Positions 7,802 through 17,118 of a stretch of 41,443 nt of DNA are shown in pieces. Numbering within the stretch: position 1 is the first letter of the stretch; each line of letters starts with the position of its first letter. The DNA is from an uncultured Prevotellaceae bacterium. Lineage in GTDB: Bacteria > Bacteroidota > Bacteroidia > Bacteroidales > Bacteroidaceae. The notes beneath the pieces are model-generated. The model saw only the letters and a list, made by a program, of their open reading frames with translations. It was not told where the DNA came from and did not search any database. A program made the position numbers and the translations under genes. The stretch lies in contig CAMJNN010000003.1 in assembly GCA_946407325.1 (NCBI GenBank), positions 1-41,443 of the forward strand. The letters are read 5' to 3'.

Positions 7802-9442
7802 TTAAGGCATTTTATAACGATCTCCTGTCTGACGAGCAATTTCCTGCTTTAATCCTTCTGGGAATCCCGGACGTACCAATCTCCTATCAACCTGTTTGGT
7901 ATTCTTGCCAATATATGTAGTGGTTGGCATTTTCTTCACTACACCATCGTTATATTTCACCACGAGGTATTCGCCCAACTTCTTCCATACATCGATGGTA
8001 TTCATCGCCATCATATTGGTGTAGTTGGTGAGATAAGCCTTTGCCTTGGCAGAATCTTCCTTATAAAGCTCTAACGCCGTAGCCTCAATAGCATCCTGGG
8101 CCTGAAAGAAGGTATTCTCCAAATCGCCCTGTATAGCCTTCACATCCTCAATCATCAAATCATAGCGAGGATAAACCATATTAGCTACCCAGTTCATTAT
8201 CCAGAAAGCGGAATTAAATGAGAAAGTAACAGCATCGGCACCATCAATACCATCCTTGTAACAGGTTGGTACTACATCTGTACAGCAATATACAGGAGTA
8301 AAAACTGTCATGTTGGCATCATCGCAACCAAACCAAAATACACCACCTACAGCATCCACCATATTAGAGCGCAACTGAGATACAAATACCCAAGCCGACT
8401 GCTGGGTAGAGATGGGACGCTCGTTGAAATACTGCGTTCCATTCACCTCAAAAGACAGGGGTGACAGACGATAAGGCGTGTGGTAAGCACCAGCGCCCAC
8501 ATCTTGTGTAATATCTAATGCAGTGCCTTCATAATGGTCACGCATCATATTCTGCACATCCTGCAAGGTAAGTTTCTTGTTGGGTTTCACATAAAGCGGC
8601 ATTGGCTCTGAAGAATTGCCTAAGATATAAGGAAGAAACTCGCCACCTCGGTCAGTATAACGATTATAAAAACTCCATACACGTGCTTCGCAATAACGCA
8701 AACCTCCAAAGTCCAATGGGTTATATGTATTTGCAAAATCAAAATCTTTGTTGACCCCATTGAAGTAACCTTTCTCGCGAGCAAAAGAGATTACGTCGGA
8801 TGCGTACATCACATTCTCCTTATCATCCATATTGAACTTATGAATGCGGCTCTGGTTAGCATGTGCAGCTATGCAGTCATCAGGTATTCTCATGGCCACC
8901 CAAACAGCACCACGATTGCCTGTACCTTTGCCTATCATCTCCATGATCCATGCCTCATTGGGATCAGCAATAGAAAATGACTCGCCACTGCTGGCATAGC
9001 CATATTGCTGAACCAAGTCGGTCATGATACGAATCGCCTCACGGGCAGTTCGTGAACGTTGCAGGGCAATATATATCAATGATCCATAGTCAATGATTCC
9101 GTTCTTATCCACCAGTTCTTCACGACCGCCAAAAGTAGTTTCGCCAATGGATACCTGAAACTCATTCATATTGCCTATAACATTATAAGTCTGTGCTACC
9201 TGGGCAATCTGACCATGATAGGTACCATCATCCCAGTCATAGATATCAATCATCTCCCCTTTCTCGTGTGTTCCAGCAGGAGAATGATATAAATATCCAA
9301 ACATGCCGTAAGAGTCAGCTGAGTAAGAAATCATCACCGATCCATCGGCAGATGCGTTCTTGCCGACAATCAAGTTAGTACACGCCATAGCGTTGATGGT
9401 GGCTGCAAATATAGCCAGCAATGCGATTGTGAGTCGTTTCAT
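7802..9442 (-). CDS. Secreted C69-family dipeptidase (Ntn hydrolase)
   Basis: A protein of about 546 residues of peptidase family C69 (PepD/U34-type dipeptidases). The signal peptide MKRLTIALLAIFAATINAMA is followed directly by Cys21 in ACTNLIVGKNASADGS. This is the usual layout of the family: processing exposes the cysteine as N-terminal nucleophile. The conserved stretches EFQVSIGETTFGGRE, IYIALQRSRTAREAI and ANPNEAW-like SIADPNEAWIMEMIGKG follow, then WVAMRIPDDCIAAHANQSRI. I use the ATG at 9442. An ATG at 9451 (three codons earlier) overlaps the stop of the upstream M23 gene and could allow coupled translation. The protein is probably periplasmic or surface-exposed and trims dipeptides, perhaps from peptidoglycan peptides given its neighbour. 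Confidence 0.9.
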   Translation of the reverse strand: MKRLTIALLAIFAATINAMACTNLIVGKNASADGSVMISYSADSYGMFGYLYHSPAGTHEKGEMIDIYDWDDGTYHGQIAQVAQTYNVIGNMNEFQVSIGETTFGGREELVDKNGIIDYGSLIYIALQRSRTAREAIRIMTDLVQQYGYASSGESFSIADPNEAWIMEMIGKGTGNRGAVWVAMRIPDDCIAAHANQSRIHKFNMDDKENVMYASDVISFAREKGYFNGVNKDFDFANTYNPLDFGGLRYCEARVWSFYNRYTDRGGEFLPYILGNSSEPMPLYVKPNKKLTLQDVQNMMRDHYEGTALDITQDVGAGAYHTPYRLSPLSFEVNGTQYFNERPISTQQSAWVFVSQLRSNMVDAVGGVFWFGCDDANMTVFTPVYCCTDVVPTCYKDGIDGADAVTFSFNSAFWIMNWVANMVYPRYDLMIEDVKAIQGDLENTFFQAQDAIEATALELYKEDSAKAKAYLTNYTNMMAMNTIDVWKKLGEYLVVKYNDGVVKKMPTTTYIGKNTKQVDRRLVRPGFPEGLKQEIARQTGDRYKMP

Positions 9443-9444
9443 AT

Positions 9445-11106
9445 TTACCATGTAAAATTATAAGTTTCAGTAACTGTATTGCCACATTCATCAGTGGCAG
9501 TGAAAACCAATTCATGTTTACCTCCCTTATGCACATGCTCTGGGTCGAGATAGCATACTATATGGTTATTCACAGAATTGTATTTTCCAAACAAAGCATA
9601 TTGACCATCTATCGTACCCCGATAGCTGCTAATGCCTGTATGTTCATCCTTTACTTGAAAAGTTATGGAACCATTTCTGCTCCATTGTTGTGGATTCAAT
9701 GGTTTCACCACCGGTGGAATCGTATCAACACCCACAGTAAAAGTACCTATCTCACGTACTTTTGCTTTCATATATCCATCTTCATACTTTCCACCTAAGC
9801 TATATCGTTTTCCTTTACTATCAACCCCCGCCACATAATACTTACTCATATCTTCAACTGGCATCTGAGTAAGACCGATACTGAGGTCTGCATAATCATG
9901 TAATGCAACGGTCTGCTTACTCAACTGATAGGTAAAAGCAACGTCTCTGTTGTCTTTACTCACTTTATAATCCAAATAGAGATCATCATATAATCTGCCA
10001 CGGGGTACTACCATATCAATACCAGGCTGTTGAAGGATATTCACCTCATTCCAATGGAATACCATTTGTTCGTCATCGTCCTCAACAGGTATATCCTGTT
10101 GCTTACCTACGATGGTAAACTCAGCCTTTGAGGTATTACCCAGTCCGTCAGTTAAGGTATAGATCAATTGATAGGGTCTTTCCTCATCAATTGTCAGCAA
10201 GCCACGATTGCCATTACTTGCCTTCAACATGCGTAATTTGTTGCCAGGTTCTATGAATGATTTCATATATTGACCTGATGTCCATGAGTTGATGTATCGA
10301 TGCTCACTTTCAGCAAAGCGTGACACATCACTACGGAATACTTCCTCGCCATCGACCTCCAACACCAGTAACTTCACACCATAACGATTGCTGACAGTCT
10401 CCATGTGGTCATAGGCCTTCAATCCTACACCTATGATACCCCATGCAGTGATAGGTTTCTGGGGGGGCTTGGCATTTATTGGATATGTCTTGTCTTTGGT
10501 CTGACCATCTACTACTCCCTTTCCGTGTTGTGGGAAAACCATAAAACTTTCAGCTGATGGCGCCGTATGGTCTTTCACGGCATGTTGGAAGAAAGACAAA
10601 GGGTCAACAAACTCATCAGTCTTCAGTTCCACCACATCCAAGTGGAGATGTGGACCGAATGAATAACCCGTATTACCGCTATATGCTATTACATCTCCAA
10701 CTTTTACTGGATACTCCCCTTCTTCCGGTATGATATCCACCTCCCACTGTTCATGTTCGTATTGCCACTGCTTAACACGCTCATCAATTTCAGGGGTAAA
10801 CTTGCTCAGGTGACGATATATCAAATAGTAGCCATTGTCATAGGTGACATTCAGCACGTAACCAGACCCTGTGTTCACACGAATACGGGAAATAAAGCCA
10901 TTGGCCTGTGCTTTTACAGGCTTACCAGTGGCACCTTGGGTCTTAAAATCCAACCCTCCATGAAAATGATTAGCACGAATCTCGCCAAAGTTTCCAGAAA
11001 AGACTATAGGGAAATCAAACGGAGGCTGGTAAACATCAGTAACACCTTGCGCCATTAACGCAAGGTTCAACAAAACCAGCATCCCTGTCAAATATATAGT
11101 CTTCAT
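9445..11106 (-). CDS. Secreted M23-family peptidoglycan metallopeptidase (LytM-like)
   Basis: A 553-residue protein with a signal peptide (MKTIYLTGMLVLLNLALMAQ) and an N-terminal M23 domain. Zinc-binding elements are visible as HFHGGLDF (HxxxD) near residue 48 and GPHLHLDV near 156, with HLSKF between them. Such enzymes cut peptide cross-links in the cell wall. The remaining 370 residues are beta-rich, with an Ig-like look near the end (TFTVGVDTIPPVVKPLNP, HELVFTATDECGNTVTE), as in other Bacteroidetes M23 proteins. It is directly followed by the C69 peptidase gene, so the two are very likely translated from one mRNA. A TATATTTG -7 element lies 25 nt upstream. Confidence 0.9.
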   Translation of the reverse strand: MKTIYLTGMLVLLNLALMAQGVTDVYQPPFDFPIVFSGNFGEIRANHFHGGLDFKTQGATGKPVKAQANGFISRIRVNTGSGYVLNVTYDNGYYLIYRHLSKFTPEIDERVKQWQYEHEQWEVDIIPEEGEYPVKVGDVIAYSGNTGYSFGPHLHLDVVELKTDEFVDPLSFFQHAVKDHTAPSAESFMVFPQHGKGVVDGQTKDKTYPINAKPPQKPITAWGIIGVGLKAYDHMETVSNRYGVKLLVLEVDGEEVFRSDVSRFAESEHRYINSWTSGQYMKSFIEPGNKLRMLKASNGNRGLLTIDEERPYQLIYTLTDGLGNTSKAEFTIVGKQQDIPVEDDDEQMVFHWNEVNILQQPGIDMVVPRGRLYDDLYLDYKVSKDNRDVAFTYQLSKQTVALHDYADLSIGLTQMPVEDMSKYYVAGVDSKGKRYSLGGKYEDGYMKAKVREIGTFTVGVDTIPPVVKPLNPQQWSRNGSITFQVKDEHTGISSYRGTIDGQYALFGKYNSVNNHIVCYLDPEHVHKGGKHELVFTATDECGNTVTETYNFTW

Positions 11107-11131
11107 GTAATATCTACTACATTTTATCTTA

Positions 11132-11139
11132 CAAATATA
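11132..11139 (-). promoter_or_regulatory. Candidate promoter (-7) for M23-C69 genes
   Basis: The minus strand reads TATATTTG 25 nt upstream of the M23 start. A matching TTTG at the -33 position was not found, so this rests on one half of the consensus and its position. Confidence 0.4.
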
Positions 11140-11206
11140 AGGATATTCCTCTAATAAATGAAATGCAGAAAGATTTTTATGAAAAAAAAGCTAAAAAGGG
11201 ATGTTC

Positions 11207-13267
11207 TCAGAATGTATAGTTAGCTCCTAACATCATCCACCTTCCTGGTTGTGGGACATTGCCATAGTCATTGTAAATCTTATCAAACAAGTTGTTAACC
11301 TCAAAATAGAGTTGGTAATGTTTAGCCTTCCATGATAATCGGGTATCAACCAATGAATAGGAGCCATAGGGCTTCACCGCACCTGTAAGGTCTTGATAGT
11401 TACCTTTTCTTTCCTGATAACGATAGGATATATGCAGGGACAAATGCCTCAACAGCTGCAAATCCGCTTGCATTACCAGTTTATGTTTCAGGTATTCCAA
11501 TGCGTATTGCGACTGCAAATATGGCTCCAGGTCTTTGTCTTGGTCAATGTAGCTATAGCTAATACTAAATTGATGCAAGAAATGCTGAGCTGGCAAGAGA
11601 TGTAAGAAATCAAGAACCAGACTGGCCTCAACACCCAAGGCATTGAGTTTGGTGTGGTTGACTGATTGCCATACAGCATCCTCGCCTTGGCGGGTATCCT
11701 TGATCCAATCAATCATATTGATACCATGATGGTGATAAACACTGACGCTACCTCTCAAACCACCAGACAGATATTTTACCCCTGCCTCATAGGCCTGCAT
11801 CTCCTCTGGCTTCAGGTATTTATCAGCCTGATGTCCACCTACAGAATAATAGAGCTCAGTAAATGAGGGCATACGTAATGAGGTATTAAAAGAGGCATAA
11901 ACCTTAAAGTGACGAGAAAACTGCCAACTGGCGTCTATGCCAGGATACAGTCGGAACGGCATCTCGTTCCATGTATTCTTTACAGCTATCACACCCGCAC
12001 TTAGAGTAAAATTGTTGAGCAACAGGTTGTGCTCCAAATGAAAGCTGAGGTTACTGCGATTCAAGCCCACAGAATATTGTCTGTCTGTGCCACGAATGGT
12101 CAACGGCTTTTGCAATGGTTCACCTAAGTTGGTACTCACGATATCTTCATTTCGGAACTCGGCACCAAAGGCTGTCTTTCCTAACGGCCACTCAATGTAG
12201 CTGTTAAGGTTGATACCAAACACATCTGTACGGTGATAGTTAAAAGGCACCTTTACCTCACTTCCACGGAAGAGTTCGAAACGATCGTGAGAACGGTTCC
12301 AATAAATGGAGGGCTTAAAATGGAACAGTCCTTTGGTCTCTGCCTGTACAGCAGTAAATATTTTTGAAGTATGTTCAAACTGGTCATCATACTTTGCGCT
12401 CCAGAAAGTATTGGAGCCAAAGTTCTTATTACTAAATCCGGCATGCCATAAAAGGGAGAGGTCGGCATTTTCATATCGTCCTTGGTAAAAGAGTTTCAAC
12501 GTATTGAAATCACTATTGAGTGCTCCTGCCTGACTACGGCTATATCCATCACTGCGTGTATATGAGGACGAAAATTGATTATGTAGTTTATTGCTTGGCA
12601 GGTTCACCCTACCACCACCAGAAACATAGCCGAACGAGCCAGCTTCGACATGCACATTGCCACCTGTCTGGGTGTCTTTACGGGTAACAATGTTGATGGC
12701 ACCCACCAAAGACGATGTGCCATACACACGTCCGGCAGGTCCTTCGAGAACTTCTATGCGTTCAATATCAGAAATGTCAACTGGGAAATCGGCAGCGTTA
12801 TGTCCCGTCTGAGGGTCGTTGATGTTGATGCCGTTAAGAAGAATGGTGATTTGTTCGTTGGTTCCACCTCGAACACTGATGTCAGTTTGGGATCCGATGG
12901 GGCCTCGCTGGCGGACATCAACGCCAGCAGCGAATTTTAGTAAATCATTCACACTTTGCGCAGGAGCAGTAGCAATGGCCGCACGATCCAGCACAGTAAC
13001 CAATCGTGCCGACTGCCCAAGGGTGAGCGGTGCACGACTACTGGTCACTTCCACCTCCTCTAATTCGTATAGCTTTTCTTGACCCTGTAACGGAGTCATT
13101 GCAACCTGTGCCGAAGCTGTGTCAGGTGTTGCAAATGTCAACGTTGCCACTGACAACACACCAATGGTAACCTCTATCTTCAGGCTATTAAATGCAGCAA
13201 ACGGACTGTTTTTGAATTGGCGGAAACGAACAGCCTTTTTTCTTATCTGAAATAACTTTCCTTTCAT
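11207..13267 (-). CDS. TonB-dependent outer-membrane receptor, BtuB-like layout
   Basis: A 686-residue TonB-dependent receptor. After a long leader come a TonB-box-like ELEEVEVTSSRAPL (about 68-81), a plug domain (QSVNDLLKFAAGVDVRQRG, SVRGGTNEQITILLNGI, IERIEVLEGPAGRVYG, GAINIVTRK) and a 22-strand barrel. The barrel shows the TELYYSVGGHQADKYLKPEEMQAYEAGVKY segment and ends in MMLGANYTF with a terminal aromatic residue. The length and compact plug resemble vitamin B12 or siderophore receptors rather than SusC. No cobalamin riboswitch fits in the 51-nt upstream gap, so the ligand is unknown. The first 45 residues are peculiar: basic KKAVRFRQFKNSPFAAF, then SLKIEV, then the hydrophobic IGVLSVATLTFA. 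It follows glpD by 51 nt and may be co-transcribed. Confidence 0.93.
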   Translation of the reverse strand: MKGKLFQIRKKAVRFRQFKNSPFAAFNSLKIEVTIGVLSVATLTFATPDTASAQVAMTPLQGQEKLYELEEVEVTSSRAPLTLGQSARLVTVLDRAAIATAPAQSVNDLLKFAAGVDVRQRGPIGSQTDISVRGGTNEQITILLNGININDPQTGHNAADFPVDISDIERIEVLEGPAGRVYGTSSLVGAINIVTRKDTQTGGNVHVEAGSFGYVSGGGRVNLPSNKLHNQFSSSYTRSDGYSRSQAGALNSDFNTLKLFYQGRYENADLSLLWHAGFSNKNFGSNTFWSAKYDDQFEHTSKIFTAVQAETKGLFHFKPSIYWNRSHDRFELFRGSEVKVPFNYHRTDVFGINLNSYIEWPLGKTAFGAEFRNEDIVSTNLGEPLQKPLTIRGTDRQYSVGLNRSNLSFHLEHNLLLNNFTLSAGVIAVKNTWNEMPFRLYPGIDASWQFSRHFKVYASFNTSLRMPSFTELYYSVGGHQADKYLKPEEMQAYEAGVKYLSGGLRGSVSVYHHHGINMIDWIKDTRQGEDAVWQSVNHTKLNALGVEASLVLDFLHLLPAQHFLHQFSISYSYIDQDKDLEPYLQSQYALEYLKHKLVMQADLQLLRHLSLHISYRYQERKGNYQDLTGAVKPYGSYSLVDTRLSWKAKHYQLYFEVNNLFDKIYNDYGNVPQPGRWMMLGANYTF

Positions 13268-13318
13268 CCAACAAAAAGAATTCTAAGCACATAAGCACAG
13301 TATAGGCACCATGCAGGT

Positions 13319-14887
13319 TTATTCTTCCACTATATAGTTCTTGGCAATAGCCGTAAACGCAGTCACTTGTTCATCCATCCATGAATCGGGCATACCCAGT
13401 TCTGATGCCATCACCTTTGCCACCATAGGTGCTACTCTCAAAGCCTCACGCGCGTCAATAAACAACAGACGTACCCTACGTGCCAACACATCGTCCAACG
13501 TGCGTGCCATCTCATACCTAACAGCCCAAACTACCTCTCCATAGGTATAGTCATATTTAGGAGAAATCTTTTCAAGATACATAGGATTATCCTGCTCCAG
13601 TTGATGAAGAGCAACCTCGTCACTACCATATATATAATAATGATTGGAAAGATCGGGATTGGGCCGCCAACCATGAATCTTGAGATGCTTGGTTACACAC
13701 TTGCGCTTATCCACCAGCTTCATGGCGATAGCCTTGTCAATGGTATCTTCAGCCATCAACCTATAGCTTGTCCATTTACCACCAGTGATGGTTATCAGGT
13801 CATTATCAGAAACGATTATCTTATGACTACGGGATATTTCCTTGGCACTTTTCCCTTCTTTCTTCGGAGCAGCCAAAGGTCTTTGTCCTGCAAAAACACC
13901 GATAATATCTTTTCGAGTAGGAGCAGGTACCATATATAATCCTGCCGTTTGAAGAATGAAATCTATCTCTTCTTCCAAAGCACAAGGTTCGCTTTCAGGA
14001 TGGTCACGCAACACATCAGTAGTGCCCACTACCACTCTGTTGTGCCATGGAACAGCAAACAGCACCCTACCATCACTGGTTTTAGGTACCATCAACGCAT
14101 CATTGCTTTGAAGGAATTTCATATCCAACACAAGATGCACTCCTTGACTGGGTTTCACCATTGGCTTATGTCCAGCTGAATCTAACTTCATCACCTCATC
14201 CACAAAGATGCCTGCCGCATTGATCACTGCTTTGGCATGAAGTTCATAGCTATCGCCAGACTCCTTATCAACAACTCTTACACCACTTATTTTACCTTGA
14301 GCATTGTGCAATATGTCAACAACTTTCATGTGATTAATTGACACACCACCATGTTCAATACATGTTTCAGCAAGATTAATTGCCATACGGGAGTCATCAA
14401 ACTGTCCATCATGATAAACGATACCTCCCTTTAAACCTTGTTTCTTTATAGCAGGCAACCTGTTCAACACACTCTTTTTACGGATAAACAAGGAATGGCC
14501 ATAGCCAAATCCCCATGAGAGCATGTCATAAAAAGTTAGGCCACAGAAATACAAGAAATTATCCCACCATGTGTAATTAGCTATTACAAATGATTGATTC
14601 TTGACCAAATGAGGAGCATTAGCTTTCATACGCCCTCTCTCATGCAATGCTTCCAGCACCAGCATCACATCGCCTTTTTGGAGATAACGGACTCCTCCAT
14701 GTACCAATTTTGTACTACGGCTTGACGTACACTTTGCAAAGTCATCTTGTTCCAGAAGAACTACCTGATAGCCTCTTGAAGCAGCATCAACTGCACAACC
14801 TAAGCCCGTAGCTCCTCCTCCAATAACAATAAAATCCCAGACTTTATTGTTATCCTGGATCTTTTTTATCTGCTCATCTCTTTTCAT
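13319..14887 (-). CDS. glpD: FAD-dependent glycerol-3-phosphate dehydrogenase
   Basis: A 522-residue FAD enzyme of the GlpD/GlpA family that oxidises sn-glycerol 3-phosphate to dihydroxyacetone phosphate at the membrane and passes electrons to quinone. The FAD-binding fold is clear in VIGGGATGLGCAVDAASRG (about 21-39). Family motifs follow: SRSTKLVHGGVRYL, INAAGIFVDEVMKLD, KPSQGVHLVLD, VPWHNRVVVGTTD and TGGKWTSYRLMAED. The C-terminal DAO_C-type domain (EVVWAVRYEMARTLDDVLARR) completes it. The open frame reaches 14932, but the extra residues come from a terminator hairpin just upstream, so I start at the ATG at 14887. The start lies only 12 nt from the end of the tRNA-Pro terminator, and no separate promoter was recognised. 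Confidence 0.93.
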   Translation of the reverse strand: MKRDEQIKKIQDNNKVWDFIVIGGGATGLGCAVDAASRGYQVVLLEQDDFAKCTSSRSTKLVHGGVRYLQKGDVMLVLEALHERGRMKANAPHLVKNQSFVIANYTWWDNFLYFCGLTFYDMLSWGFGYGHSLFIRKKSVLNRLPAIKKQGLKGGIVYHDGQFDDSRMAINLAETCIEHGGVSINHMKVVDILHNAQGKISGVRVVDKESGDSYELHAKAVINAAGIFVDEVMKLDSAGHKPMVKPSQGVHLVLDMKFLQSNDALMVPKTSDGRVLFAVPWHNRVVVGTTDVLRDHPESEPCALEEEIDFILQTAGLYMVPAPTRKDIIGVFAGQRPLAAPKKEGKSAKEISRSHKIIVSDNDLITITGGKWTSYRLMAEDTIDKAIAMKLVDKRKCVTKHLKIHGWRPNPDLSNHYYIYGSDEVALHQLEQDNPMYLEKISPKYDYTYGEVVWAVRYEMARTLDDVLARRVRLLFIDAREALRVAPMVAKVMASELGMPDSWMDEQVTAFTAIAKNYIVEE

Positions 14888-14898
14888 AGTCAATAGAT

Positions 14899-14936
14899 TA
14901 AAAAAACAGTTACGATAATAAGAGAATCGCAACTGT
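14899..14936 (-). terminator. Intrinsic terminator of tRNA-Pro, abutting glpD
   Basis: On the minus strand ACAGTTGCGA, an 11-nt loop and TCGTAACTGT form a 10-bp stem with one G-U pair, followed by a run of seven T. The wobble makes the stem better on the minus strand than on the plus. It sits 35 nt after the tRNA 3' end and 12 nt before the glpD ATG. Confidence 0.75.
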
Positions 14937-14970
14937 CTTTTACTTTTTTATCAACCTTAATCCATTTCTG

Positions 14971-15045
14971 TCGGGGTACCAAGATTCGAACTTGGGACCC
15001 CCTGCTCCCAAAGCAGGTGCGCTAACCGGACTGCGCTACACCCCG
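14971..15045 (-). tRNA. tRNA-Pro (anticodon TGG)
   Basis: A 75-nt cloverleaf on the minus strand. The acceptor stem CGGGGTG pairs with TACCCCG, with discriminator A. The anticodon arm is CCTGC-TTTGGGA-GCAGG, giving anticodon TGG. The T-arm contains the standard GTTCGAATC. The 3' CCA is not encoded (CAG follows), so it must be added by nucleotidyltransferase. A consensus promoter lies just upstream. Confidence 0.96.
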
Positions 15046-15068
15046 AAGGCTTTTTTAGAAAAGCGTTG

Positions 15069-15099
15069 CAAAGGTAAAACTAATTTTTCATACGTGCAA
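15069..15099 (-). promoter_or_regulatory. tRNA-Pro promoter
   Basis: On the minus strand TTG (complement of 15097-15099) and TACCTTTG (complement of 15069-15076) are 20 nt apart, a full Bacteroidetes-type promoter. The -7 element ends 23 nt before the tRNA 5' end. Confidence 0.7.
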
Positions 15100-15150
15100 G
15101 CGTTCTCTCACTTTTTTTCAAAAAAACTAATGCCAACAAACAATCCACAT

Positions 15151-16953
15151 CTAATATTTATCAATTTCTGTCTTCACTTTTTTTACAAACGTGGATGCAG
15201 AAATAGTTGGCAACATCATTTCATCAAAAGTATTGAGTATCTTATCTAATCGCTTTAAAGCTGTTGGTTTCAACTCTTTTCGTAGTATTTTAATCTTTTC
15301 ATAATCTTGGATACCAGATACCAAGCGTTCAAATCGAATACTGGTACGTGCTCCTGGATATACCAAATATGTATCGCCTGCAGCCCATGTGATATAGCGG
15401 CTATCAAGCAAGGGCTCTTGTACCCAACTATTGAAAGCCCAACGGAGATAGCCGTCCAAATCGGATTTCACTGCATACAATCCCAGCCACTCTGCTTCAG
15501 CGGGAGCACTAAACGTAAATGTATTGGGATATGCTTCAGCACAACATGTGTAGAATGTAGTTATCTTCCCTTCTTTACGGCGTTTCTCGATAACATCATC
15601 GGCCCATTTTTGGCTCATAGTGATGCAATAATCATTGAGTTCATCTACCAACTCATCATAAAGATTGCCAGCCATCGAAATCTTAAATTCAGGATCAGCC
15701 TTGCGAATCACTTTAAGTGTCTTCAACATAACATCGATTGCTCTCTCATCCATGGCTATATGAGTTATGTTAAACCATCCTTTCTCACGCAAATGTTTAG
15801 CAAAGGCAGAAAGCATAGCAGTCCACATCTCATCGTAGGCAGCATCACCAGGCTCGGCATGTAAACATTTAAAGGAGTTGGTTGCCTGATCAAAATATAG
15901 GAAGGATAACGCCCATGGAACCATTGAATAACAGCCAATCTCTTTTGTGACTCCCATGTCCATCATAAACTGAACCCATTTGTCAAACACGGCAAAATCA
16001 AAAGACCATGTACCATCAAGTTTCTTTATCCAAGTTACCATCGACTCGAAAAAGTCAAACGTTTGGCCATTCCATGGTTTGTGCATAATAGAAGCAGTGA
16101 TTACCTTTCCACCAGCCTGTTGATAGAGTTTCATAATAGGTTTCATCGCTTCCATATGAGCATCACTCCATGGTTCCACTTGATAATAACGTGCTACTGC
16201 ATAAGGATTCTGCCACAAATCAAGATGATAAGTCCAATCTTCGGGGGAAGGCAACACATGATTCTTCACATGCAGCCTAAGAGTTAACTTGTCTAGGACG
16301 TCATTACCGTCCATAACAGTTACAGTTCCTACATAGTCTCCAGCTGATATGTCTTGTGGCACCCATACACGTATCCATCCTGCTTGAGTATTATATGCCT
16401 TAACTTCAACCTCTGTTGCTAAGTGATCAATTACATCAGCAACTAATGTTGAATCCCACATAGTTGCATCTGGGCGACTACTACAGCCACTTTTACCATC
16501 TTTATTCAATTCATCAGTCATGACATAACGAACAAATCCTTTCAACAATCGATCCTGACCAATAACTGTTCCTTGTCGTGAAACAAGATCTGATACTTCA
16601 AACTTTAAACTTTGGATATGCTTATTACCATATGCCACAAACTGAGCATGAACTCTTTCACCTTTCCAAGCAGTAACATCTATTGACTTTGCTTGTAAAA
16701 ACCGTGGTGGTTCTTCTTGTTTATAGCGTTCATCAATAGATCCCCATAAAACATGCTTTCCATCTATACCATTCCATAATTTAAAATTAATAGGTACAGG
16801 GTTCTCCAATTCATGGTATTCTTTGAGAGGATATTGTGGCTGACCTGTATTTCTACCAGTATGTGTAACCCCAAAGTTCTGAGCCATTACACCACAAGAT
16901 GAGAGAAGAAGTAAAGTAACAAACAGATATTTATAAACGATATAATGATTCAT
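15151..16953 (-). CDS. GH123-like glycosidase (DUF4091 domain protein)
   Basis: A 600-residue secreted protein with the architecture of glycoside hydrolase family 123 (beta-N-acetylgalactosaminidase type). The N-terminal half is beta-rich with an Ig-like domain (AGWIRVWVPQDISAGDYVGTVTV). The catalytic barrel carries an Asp-Glu pair at residues 402-403 in ITHIAMDERAIDV, the arrangement used for substrate-assisted catalysis in GH123. The C-terminus has the DUF4091 motif GDTYLVYPG, SIRFERLVSGIQDYEKI. The leader ends LLLLSSCGVMAQ, where Cys20 could be a lipidation site (LSSC) or lie before a normal cleavage at AQ. It probably works at the cell surface or periplasm on N-acetylgalactosamine-containing glycans. 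No SusCD pair is next to it, so it is not in an evident polysaccharide locus. Confidence 0.85.
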   Translation of the reverse strand: MNHYIVYKYLFVTLLLLSSCGVMAQNFGVTHTGRNTGQPQYPLKEYHELENPVPINFKLWNGIDGKHVLWGSIDERYKQEEPPRFLQAKSIDVTAWKGERVHAQFVAYGNKHIQSLKFEVSDLVSRQGTVIGQDRLLKGFVRYVMTDELNKDGKSGCSSRPDATMWDSTLVADVIDHLATEVEVKAYNTQAGWIRVWVPQDISAGDYVGTVTVMDGNDVLDKLTLRLHVKNHVLPSPEDWTYHLDLWQNPYAVARYYQVEPWSDAHMEAMKPIMKLYQQAGGKVITASIMHKPWNGQTFDFFESMVTWIKKLDGTWSFDFAVFDKWVQFMMDMGVTKEIGCYSMVPWALSFLYFDQATNSFKCLHAEPGDAAYDEMWTAMLSAFAKHLREKGWFNITHIAMDERAIDVMLKTLKVIRKADPEFKISMAGNLYDELVDELNDYCITMSQKWADDVIEKRRKEGKITTFYTCCAEAYPNTFTFSAPAEAEWLGLYAVKSDLDGYLRWAFNSWVQEPLLDSRYITWAAGDTYLVYPGARTSIRFERLVSGIQDYEKIKILRKELKPTALKRLDKILNTFDEMMLPTISASTFVKKVKTEIDKY

Positions 16954-16982
16954 GATGAAGATAGATTAAGGTTTATACGCAT

Positions 16983-16990
16983 CAAAGGTA
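16983..16990 (-). promoter_or_regulatory. Candidate GH123 promoter, -7 element
   Basis: The minus strand reads TACCTTTG 29 nt before the GH123 start. No good -33 element is at the right distance; the region upstream is a terminator T-run. Confidence 0.4.
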
Positions 16991-17003
16991 AACAATTGTT
17001 TTT

Positions 17004-17048
17004 AAATAAAAAAGCTGAGGGAGGAGAAATTCACATTCCCCCTCCCCC
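17004..17048 (-). terminator. Probable terminator downstream of the serine palmitoyltransferase gene
   Basis: On the minus strand a G-rich arm (complement of CCCCCTCCC around 17038-17048) can pair with CTCCTCCC (complement of 17019-17026), giving a 6-8 bp GC stem. It is followed by TCAGCTTTTTTATTT. It lies about 140 nt after the upstream gene's stop and 50 nt before the GH123 start. Confidence 0.5.
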
Positions 17049-17118
17049 ATTCACTACAACATCTAATTCAAAAACTTACAGAGAGATTTAATATGTTTTG
17101 CCTGTTATTATTCAATCG

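Noticed and set aside
13268..13318. Cobalamin riboswitch before the BtuB-like receptor
   Set aside because: The gap to glpD is only 51 nt, too short for the element, and no B12-box was seen.
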